Source: JBFMGS01 sp040752635 (GTDB lineage: Bacteria; Bacillota; SHA-98; UBA4971). From it: a stretch of 27,498 nucleotides of DNA. Each line of letters starts with the position of its first letter. Positions within the stretch are counted from its first letter, which is position 1. A program made the position numbers and the translations under genes. A model generated the notes under the pieces. The model was not told the DNA's origin. It saw nothing but the letters and a program-made list of their open reading frames with translations, and did no database searches. Positions 22,721 through 27,498 of the stretch are shown piece after piece. The stretch spans positions 1 through 27,498 of the forward strand of contig JBFMGS010000029.1 of NCBI GenBank assembly GCA_040752635.1, in the 5' to 3' direction.

Positions 22721-23124
22721 GTTGCGCCCGTTGCCTTCAGGATGACCTTGCTGCTGTAGGTCGCCTCCGCTATCGCATCCACAGACAGGGACTGGGCTTG
22801 AACTACCGTATTCACAATGGATTGGGCTTTGCGTCCCAGGCCGGTGTCATGCCTCAGTATGGCGAGGTCCGTGAGCCTGTGGCCCGACACTCTGACCCGC
22901 ACCTTGGCTTTGACCAATCCCCCGTCGAACTCTCCTTCGTACTCGCCGTCTCTTACCTGAGACAGGTCGACCTGGCCAACCGTGAGACTCCTCAACTCTC
23001 TGATCGAGGACTGGAGACGAGTGCCACCAACCACAACCGCCGCCAAAACCACGATTACCGCGGCGCACAGCAACAGGCGTAGACCCCGTTTAGTCAGACC
23101 GGCTATCGGCAAGAATCCCTCCAA
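22717..23124 (-). CDS. Membrane-anchored FMN-binding-domain protein (RnfG/NqrC-like domain)
   Basis: This 135-aa protein has a basic N terminus, one membrane helix (LLLCAAVIVVLAAVVVGG, about residues 17-35) and an extracytoplasmic FMN-binding domain. The domain opens with VRDGEYEGEFDGGLVKAKVRV and closes with SVDAIAEATYSSKVILKA. In RnfG/NqrC the AT-S/T end segment holds a covalently linked FMN on Thr; here the ATYSS form may or may not be modified. It probably passes electrons on the outer face of the membrane. The TTG start at 23124 follows directly on the flavodoxin stop, indicating coupling; a second TTG at 23112 has GGAGGG upstream. Its end overlaps the integrase stump. Confidence 0.85.
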   Translation of the reverse strand: MEGFLPIAGLTKRGLRLLLCAAVIVVLAAVVVGGTRLQSSIRELRSLTVGQVDLSQVRDGEYEGEFDGGLVKAKVRVRVSGHRLTDLAILRHDTGLGRKAQSIVNTVVQAQSLSVDAIAEATYSSKVILKATGAT

Positions 23125-23601
23125 TCATCTCTTCAGGGCTTGGGCGAACCTCCGGACAGCCTCTTCGGAGTAGCGGGAGCAGCTCTCCTTGACTCCCGCA
23201 ACCGCCCTCGTGATCAGCCGCTCGAGGAAGTTCAGTTCGGCCGGGTTGACCTTCCCGCCAAGCGACTCCTTGACCACCGCCGAGTCGAGCAGTTCACGGG
23301 GGAAGGCCCCCTGCAACTGCTGTTCCGCCTGCTGGCCCTGAAACCAACAGCAGATGAAGAGCCCAAGTCTCTTCTGCCTGAGCGCATCAAGGTTTCGTGC
23401 ACAGAAATCCCGGACTTCCTTCTGAACTTGCCCGGCGTAGATCGCCCCGCCGATGACCACCTGTTGGAACGGGGAGACGTCAACGCCGGGGTCTCCCCGC
23501 AAGTCAACGAGCGTGACCTGCCCGGGCAGTTCTCGCGCCAGCCCTTCGGCGTACTCCCGGGTGGCGCCGTGCCTGGTGGAGTAGGCGATCAGTGTTTGCA
23601 T
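23125..23601 (-). CDS. Flavodoxin-domain protein (HemG-like)
   Basis: This 158-aa cytoplasmic flavodoxin-like protein carries FMN as a one- or two-electron carrier. The phosphate-binding loop is YSTRHGATREYAEGL at residues 7-21. VIGGAIYAGQVQKEVRDFC holds the isoalloxazine side, and a long-chain-type insert with GLFICCWFQGQQ is present. The family includes menaquinone-dependent protoporphyrinogen oxidase (HemG). No other heme-synthesis gene is near, so that specific role is not claimed. AGGAGG lies eight bases before the ATG. It sits 32 bases after the membrane-protein gene and directly before the FMN-binding-domain gene, so electron transfer among the three products is a reasonable inference. 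Confidence 0.88.
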   Translation of the reverse strand: MQTLIAYSTRHGATREYAEGLARELPGQVTLVDLRGDPGVDVSPFQQVVIGGAIYAGQVQKEVRDFCARNLDALRQKRLGLFICCWFQGQQAEQQLQGAFPRELLDSAVVKESLGGKVNPAELNFLERLITRAVAGVKESCSRYSEEAVRRFAQALKR

Positions 23602-23633
23602 GATACGACCCTCCTGTCAGTGAAGGAGCTTAT

Positions 23634-24527
23634 TCAGTGACCGAGCCCGTTCAGTGGCCGAGCCTGCGACCTCTTGCTTCGTGGGCAGGCCGTCGCCTGG
23701 CGGGCAGGCGGCCTGCGTTCACCCTTCGCGAGCCAGAGCAGCGACCACACGGCCGGCGCCGCGGCCAGCACCATGATGGCGGACATCCTCCACATGGCAG
23801 GCGATACCGAGCCGGTTTGCAGGTACTCTTTCAACGGGCCGGTGAAGAGTATGACGCTGACGATACTGACGATCCACGCACTGGATAGTGAGGCAGCTCT
23901 GCCTCCCCAGTCAGTCCCACGCCAGAGACCAAGAATGGCGGTGATCACCACCGGGAGAGCGAGGGAGAAGAACACCACCGGATCCCTGAGGAACGGCTCC
24001 CCCCAATCGAGGACTCCAAATCTTTGCATGGCCATATCCATGGTGCGTCCGGTCGCGCTCGCCAGGAGCCTCTGCCCCATCATCCCCGAGAACGCCAGAA
24101 AGGTCACCATCAGGTACACTGCCACGGCCAACCCCGGCCTGGACCGGTGACCGGGGCCTGACGGCAGAAGGTCCCACACCAGGCAGACGGCGGTTCCGGA
24201 CAAGGCAAGCTTTATCGTCCAGAGGAAGATCCATAGGTTCTGTCGGCCGGTCACCAGCATGGCGTAGTTGTAAGCGAAGTTAGTGGCCACCCCTGCGATG
24301 AGCAGGGGACCCCAGGCGCTGCCTTTCCGCATGGCCCGGAGACCGATCAGACCCGCGGGGACAAGAAAGAACAACTCGTAGGGGTCGTTGAGAGTGTTCA
24401 CCTCAAAGTTCATAGCGGGCGAGGCCGGATAATGATAGCCGGTTAGGTGATGGTAGAGGATACCTCCCAGAGTGACGACTAGCAGGAGCCCGAAGATCGT
24501 GGTGAGGCCCGTTGTTCGCCTGTTCAT
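23634..24527 (-). CDS. Uncharacterised eight-helix membrane protein
   Basis: I do not recognise this 297-aa protein. It has about eight hydrophobic segments, among them IFGLLLVVTLGGILYHHL, GVATNFAYNYAML, IFLWTIKLALSGTAVCLVW, VYLMVTFLAFSGMMG, PVVITAILGLW and IVSIVSVILFTGPL. The C-terminal tail is basic and Arg/Pro-rich. A His-His pair lies at the end of helix 1, and other membrane-embedded His residues are few, so a heme-binding role is possible but unsupported. The ATG at 24527 follows GGAG by eight to nine bases; the longer open frame upstream is low-complexity and overlaps the TetR end. It lies between TetR and flavodoxin, so it may be the membrane partner or exporter of the unit. Confidence 0.85.
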   Translation of the reverse strand: MNRRTTGLTTIFGLLLVVTLGGILYHHLTGYHYPASPAMNFEVNTLNDPYELFFLVPAGLIGLRAMRKGSAWGPLLIAGVATNFAYNYAMLVTGRQNLWIFLWTIKLALSGTAVCLVWDLLPSGPGHRSRPGLAVAVYLMVTFLAFSGMMGQRLLASATGRTMDMAMQRFGVLDWGEPFLRDPVVFFSLALPVVITAILGLWRGTDWGGRAASLSSAWIVSIVSVILFTGPLKEYLQTGSVSPAMWRMSAIMVLAAAPAVWSLLWLAKGERRPPARQATACPRSKRSQARPLNGLGH

Positions 24528-24579
24528 CTGTATCTCTCCTCTCATGACAGAGCCGATTTGGGAATGAATCCGAAGCCGG

Positions 24580-25233
24580 TTATGGTTTGCCGACCGCGGT
24601 AGTTCGCGCGATTTCCGCACCCAGGAGCCGCAGGAGCATGAGCGCGTTCTCCTCAATGCGGCGCGGGTCTGAGGGCTCGCGGTCGGCCAAATCTCGCTGG
24701 GTGATGAGCTTGCAGATCTCTCCATGTACGTAGCTGTGGAGAATGTCCGTGATGCGCCTCGCCTCGTCCTGCCTGACCTCAGTCCCAAGCAGGGGTCCGA
24801 TCATCTTCGTCGACACCTCCTCCCGGGGGCGCCGAAGCCGGGGCACGAGCTCCGGTGGCACGTCGCCGAGCGGTTCCAGCCACATCAGCCGGTACCAGCC
24901 AGGATGTGTCAGGGCGAATTCGATCCGGGCCGAGACGAGGGCGCGGAACACTTCCGGACTCCCGGGGACCGCCTGAGCCACGCGCTGACCGATGAACTCC
25001 ATGCCGCGGCGTTGAGCCTCAAGCAGAGACTCCCAAAACAATCTCTCCAGGCTTGGAAAGTAATTGTAGACGTTCGTGTGGGCGCACCCGGCCCGGGCGG
25101 CAATCGCCCTGAGGGTGACCCCGCGACACCCTTCAGCTTCGTCGATCAGGGCCAGGGCCGCTTCGAGCAGAGACCGCCGCATATCCGTTCGTGTCCCGTC
25201 GTCCTCACGTGGATTGACCACTCCGCAACTCAC
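24580..25233 (-). CDS. TetR/AcrR-family transcriptional regulator
   Basis: This 217-aa dimeric repressor has the TetR HTH near residues 35-65 (VTLRAIAARAGCAHTNVYNYF), preceded by helix 1 (RRSLLEAALALIDEAEG). The remaining ~150 residues are the variable ligand-binding domain, with SYVHGEICKLI near its end. The start is GTG at 25233 with GGAG five bases upstream; an ATG at 25182 would cut off helix 1's lead. A perfect 28-bp palindrome overlapping the promoter lies 61 bases upstream and is the expected operator. The gene is first in a four-gene unit with the membrane protein, flavodoxin and FMN-binding protein, so autoregulation of the whole unit is likely. The ligand is unknown. Confidence 0.93.
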   Translation of the reverse strand: MSCGVVNPREDDGTRTDMRRSLLEAALALIDEAEGCRGVTLRAIAARAGCAHTNVYNYFPSLERLFWESLLEAQRRGMEFIGQRVAQAVPGSPEVFRALVSARIEFALTHPGWYRLMWLEPLGDVPPELVPRLRRPREEVSTKMIGPLLGTEVRQDEARRITDILHSYVHGEICKLITQRDLADREPSDPRRIEENALMLLRLLGAEIARTTAVGKP

Positions 25234-25293
25234 CTTTCTCCAACCTGGCGCGCGAGCCGAGGGCCCTGCTCCCGTGCGGCTCCACGGTCGCCC

Positions 25294-25321
25294 ATTACCA
25301 TAGGTAATGACCTATGGTAAT
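25294..25321. promoter_or_regulatory. TetR operator: perfect 28-bp palindrome
   Basis: ATTACCATAGGT (25294-25305), a four-base centre AATG, and the exact complement ACCTATGGTAAT (25310-25321). It overlaps the -10 and the expected transcription start of the TetR operon, so a bound dimer would block initiation. Confidence 0.85.
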
Positions 25322-25348
25322 ATTATCTCGACCCGCCCCTGCCGTCAA
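25320..25348 (-). promoter_or_regulatory. Sigma-A promoter of the TetR-flavin operon
   Basis: On the minus strand TTGACG (25348-25343) and TAATAT (25325-25320) are separated by exactly 17 bases. The leader to the GTG of TetR is about 80 bases and contains the operator. Confidence 0.8.
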
Positions 25349-25476
25349 CTACTTTTTGCCGCCAGGGCTGAGGCTGATACCCCGCTCCTAGACTTCGTCA
25401 GCTTCGCCGTTTCACCCGATACGCAGAACCGTATCACCGCTGACGGCGAATCTCGAACCGGGTAATAACTTATCCA

Positions 25477-25806
25477 TCAAGCCGTTTCACCGCCTATTTT
25501 GAGGTCCTTAAGATGGACAACGGTCAGGACCAAAAAGACGGTTGATAGACAGAGGTAGAACCACATTTGCGCCATATCCCCGGTCTGGTGATAAAGTGGC
25601 GCCACGATCGCACCCAAGGCCACCGAGATAAGCAAGGTAAAGCCGACTAGGGCGCAGACAAAGCCGACGTCCGGACGCTCGCTCGCAACCTCAACGACAG
25701 CCCGCGTCGTCATCATGCCTACGTTACACGCCCCCGAGCAAGGCAGCACGCCGATCTTGCGGCTTTCCGCCGGCTGTGATTGAGCTACAGATGACCTGTT
25801 TTCCAT
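25477..25806 (-). CDS. Chimeric protein: partial DGC zinc-binding domain plus two membrane helices
   Basis: This 109-aa protein begins like the DGC family of putative zinc-binding proteins: IGVLPCSGACNVGMMTTRAV (Cys23, Cys27) and VGFVCAL (Cys51). The remaining half of that domain, including the name-giving DGC motif, is absent. From about residue 54 it turns into two membrane helices, FTLLISVALGAIVAPLYH and WFYLCLSTVFLVLTVVHL. This join may be a deletion that fused two genes, or a real architecture. GGGAG lies six bases before the ATG, so it is translatable. It sits next to a ferredoxin, a CPKC thioredoxin and an ArsP-type permease, genes that often keep company with DGC proteins. Confidence 0.7.
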   Translation of the reverse strand: MENRSSVAQSQPAESRKIGVLPCSGACNVGMMTTRAVVEVASERPDVGFVCALVGFTLLISVALGAIVAPLYHQTGDMAQMWFYLCLSTVFLVLTVVHLKDLKIGGETA

Positions 25807-25919
25807 TGGTTACTCCCTCCCCCAAGGATTCACAGGATGCACACAGTGCTGCTCGCCAGGCTATAAGTGCTGCCGATAGGATCTCGTGCGCATTCGAGCG
25901 GCCCCGTTTACACCCTCGT

Positions 25920-26165
25920 TCACCGGTATTGCTTCAAGATGGACAGGGGTGGAAACATTATGGCCTCGCTCGGGCACTGCAGAGCACATGAACTACAGCC
26001 CACGACGCAGTTGAACGGGTTCTTCACTACGGGCATCCCCTTCTCTTCGTCCCACTCGTAGGTCCCATGCGAGCAGAACTCATAGCACGTCCGGCAACCT
26101 GTACACTTCTCGATGTCAACCGTAGGATACCAGGGGATCTGTTCCCGTGGCACTTTGCAACCCAA
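25920..26165 (-). CDS. Small 2[4Fe-4S] ferredoxin-type protein
   Basis: This 81-aa soluble electron carrier has two cysteine sets: CTGCRTCYEFC, and CVVGCSSCALQCP, whose first gap is three residues instead of two. The second set is followed by SEAIMFPP, the usual cluster-domain end. The spacing difference suggests one standard and one altered cluster site. The start is TTG at 26165, nine bases after GGAGG. It lies between the mini-thioredoxin gene and the DGC chimera on the same strand. It may supply electrons to a reductive step in this set; that is inference. Confidence 0.9.
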   Translation of the reverse strand: MGCKVPREQIPWYPTVDIEKCTGCRTCYEFCSHGTYEWDEEKGMPVVKNPFNCVVGCSSCALQCPSEAIMFPPLSILKQYR

Positions 26166-26225
26166 CTTAAGGTTCCTCCTCTCTCACGCTTTACCCAAAA
26201 ACATAGCTGTGTCTGGGGGCACAGG

Positions 26226-26249
26226 GGCCCCGCCGCCTGCGACGGGGCC
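26226..26249. terminator. GC-rich hairpin after the mini-thioredoxin gene
   Basis: GGCCCCG (26226-26232) pairs with CGGGGCC (26243-26249), with a further CG/CG pair inside. It lies about ten bases past the thioredoxin stop on the minus strand. No T-tract follows on that strand, and only TTT on the plus, so termination is uncertain. Confidence 0.45.
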
Positions 26250-26257
26250 TTTATGCG

Positions 26258-26491
26258 TTACCTGCTGAACCACTCTTTGATCTGCGCCTCTGTGGGGATC
26301 TTCCCCTCGATCTTCTTTTCACCGTCCACGAACACAGCGGGAGTCATCATAACTCCTCGCTCGATGATCTCGTCGATATCAGTCACATGGACGATTTCGG
26401 CCTCAACCCCGAGCTTTCGTATGGTTTCGCCGATCATTTCTTCCGTCTTTCGGCACTTCGGGCAACCCACGCCGAGTATCTCTACTTTCAC
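26258..26491 (-). CDS. Mini-thioredoxin (redox-active disulfide protein 2 family)
   Basis: This 77-aa thioredoxin-fold protein begins MKVEILGVGCPKCRKTEEMI, with the active-site CPKC at residues 10-13. The cis-Pro segment GVMMTPAVFVDGEKKIEGKI follows. The size matches the MTH895/redox-active disulfide protein 2 family. Genes of this family commonly sit beside ArsP-type (DUF318) permeases, as here, 63 bases downstream of one. It probably reduces or shuttles a thiol-bound substrate for that permease in the cytoplasm; the substrate is unknown. Confidence 0.93.
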   Translation of the reverse strand: MKVEILGVGCPKCRKTEEMIGETIRKLGVEAEIVHVTDIDEIIERGVMMTPAVFVDGEKKIEGKIPTEAQIKEWFSR

Positions 26492-26554
26492 ACTTACCCC
26501 TCCTTTCGTGGATACAGTCTCCCCTTGGGACGCGTTGTTGGAGCCTCTTCGGAC

Positions 26555-27498
26555 TTACGCGACCATGGCTCCGAAGATCATACCGCTTATCGTCGCCATG
26601 ACGACCACCAGCGAAACGTAGGTAATCGTCTTCTTCGGCCCCAGGACGCTGTTGATTACCAGCATGTTAGGAAGGCTTAGCGCGGGCCCTGCAAGGAGCA
26701 GCGCCAGCGCAGGGCCTTGACCCATGCCGGAACCCAGAAGCCCCTGCAGTATGGGGATCTCGGTCAGCGTCGCGAAGTACATGAACGCCCCTACGACGGA
26801 GGCGAAGAAATTCGCAAATAGCGAGTTTCCGCCGACCAGCGTAGACACGTACCGTGACGGTATGAGACCGCTGTCAACGCTGGGACGACCCATGAGTAGC
26901 CCCGCGACCATAACGCCTCCGAACAGAAGCGGAAGTATTCTCTTTGCGAAATCCCAGGTGGAGTCCTTCCAGGCCACAAGCTCCCCTGGCTTAAACCAGG
27001 CTTTGAGCATGTATGCAAGGTAGATGAGGAGCGCCACCACGAGATACCACTTTATCTTGAAGACATCGTACCAGAACCCTATCGGCTCGGAGGGCTTACC
27101 CCACGCGGCAAACACCAGGATGAGCACCAGTGTGGCGAAGTAAACGGTCGTCTGCCAGAGGCTGCGACCGCCTTCTTCAATTGCCTGCGCTGCGGCAGCA
27201 AACCCCTTTTGCCTCTCCGTCTCTTCTCCTCTGAAAACAAGAGCCATAAGGATCCCTATGACCACAGAGAACAACACTGCCCCGATGGCCCTCGCAAGCC
27301 CGATCTGCCATCCGAGGACGCGAGCCGTGAGTATAATCGCAAGGACATTGATGGCCGGCCCTGAGTACAGAAACGCCGTCGCCGGGCCAAGGCCCGCTCC
27401 TCTCTTATAGATCCCCATGAATAGCGGAAGCACGGTGCAGGAGCACACGGCAAGTATTGCACCCGATACCGATGCAACCGCATACGCAAGCCACTGCT
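26555..27498 (-). CDS. ArsP-type (DUF318) permease, 5' end outside the window
   Basis: The frame runs off the right edge of the window, giving at least 314 residues of a multi-helix membrane permease. The sequence before the GTG at 27448 still reads as family (AVASVSGAILAVCSCTVLPL), so the true start lies beyond 27498. Signature parts are CSCTVLPLFMGIYKRGAG, FLYSGPAINVLAIILTARV, EIPILQGLL and LLAGPALSLPNMLVI. Members export organoarsenicals or other thiol-reactive compounds, or have unknown cargo. It is followed by the mini-thioredoxin and ferredoxin genes on the same strand, so they may form one unit. Confidence 0.9.
   Translation of the reverse strand, partial: QWLAYAVASVSGAILAVCSCTVLPLFMGIYKRGAGLGPATAFLYSGPAINVLAIILTARVLGWQIGLARAIGAVLFSVVIGILMALVFRGEETERQKGFAAAAQAIEEGGRSLWQTTVYFATLVLILVFAAWGKPSEPIGFWYDVFKIKWYLVVALLIYLAYMLKAWFKPGELVAWKDSTWDFAKRILPLLFGGVMVAGLLMGRPSVDSGLIPSRYVSTLVGGNSLFANFFASVVGAFMYFATLTEIPILQGLLGSGMGQGPALALLLAGPALSLPNMLVINSVLGPKKTITYVSLVVVMATISGMIFGAMVA

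Noticed and set aside
23125..23601. Protoporphyrinogen oxidase (hemG) as a firm name
   Set aside because: The flavodoxin fold and size fit, but no heme genes are near and the partners suggest another role, so only the fold is claimed.

Overview
The window reads as a piece of a Bacillota (Firmicutes) genome, probably an anaerobe or facultative anaerobe and probably a metagenome-assembled or draft genome. The grounds are strong GGAGG-type ribosome binding sites, frequent GTG/TTG starts, classical TTGACx/TATAAT-type promoters, a MazF-type toxin-antitoxin pair, an AbrB-type protein, a GH4 glycosidase and a CUT1 sugar ABC system. The sequence is G+C rich. No ribosomal marker is present, so the taxon cannot be named.

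Region 1 (1-13,132) is a sugar-catabolism locus. A plus-strand FGGY sugar kinase meets, tail to tail, a long minus-strand series. Read in the direction of transcription, the series is ROK-type regulator, tandem-SIS sugar-phosphate isomerase/deaminase, extracellular sugar-binding protein, two CUT1 permeases, a 723-aa DUF6259-like putative glycosidase, a PfkB kinase and a GH4 glycosidase. A glycoside is probably imported by the ABC system (its ATPase is not here), cleaved inside the cell by GH4 and/or the DUF6259-like enzyme, and the sugars phosphorylated and isomerised. The second permease is interrupted by a run of 100 N that is a false gap: the 127 bases on either side are identical, and joining them restores one 285-aa permease.

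Region 2 (13,133-18,855) holds isolated genes between long non-coding stretches: a slipin, a gamma-glutamyltransferase with a Gly/Pro-rich linker just before its catalytic threonine, and an Fe/Mn superoxide dismutase. It also holds a decayed C-terminal piece of a second superoxide dismutase, two diverged copies of a small terminal-inverted-repeat element on either side of the slipin gene, and a cluster of perfect hairpins.

Region 3 (18,856-22,720) is accessory and decaying: a DUF3795 protein, a toxin-antitoxin pair with its own promoter, a stump of an ADP-ribosylglycohydrolase, a creatininase-family amidohydrolase, a pseudo-tRNA related to tRNA-Lys, a frameshifted AbrB-type gene, an intact tRNA-Lys(TTT), and a tyrosine-recombinase C-terminal stump next to that tRNA. 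It looks like the scar of a lost integrative element.

Region 4 (22,717-25,348) is a compact TetR-controlled operon: TetR, an eight-helix membrane protein, a flavodoxin and a membrane-anchored FMN-binding-domain protein. A consensus promoter overlaps a perfect 28-bp palindrome. This is the best candidate in the window for an undescribed small redox system. Region 5 (25,477-27,498) holds a chimeric DGC/two-helix membrane protein, a two-cluster ferredoxin, a CPKC mini-thioredoxin and an ArsP-type permease cut by the window edge, probably a redox or metal(loid)-handling set.
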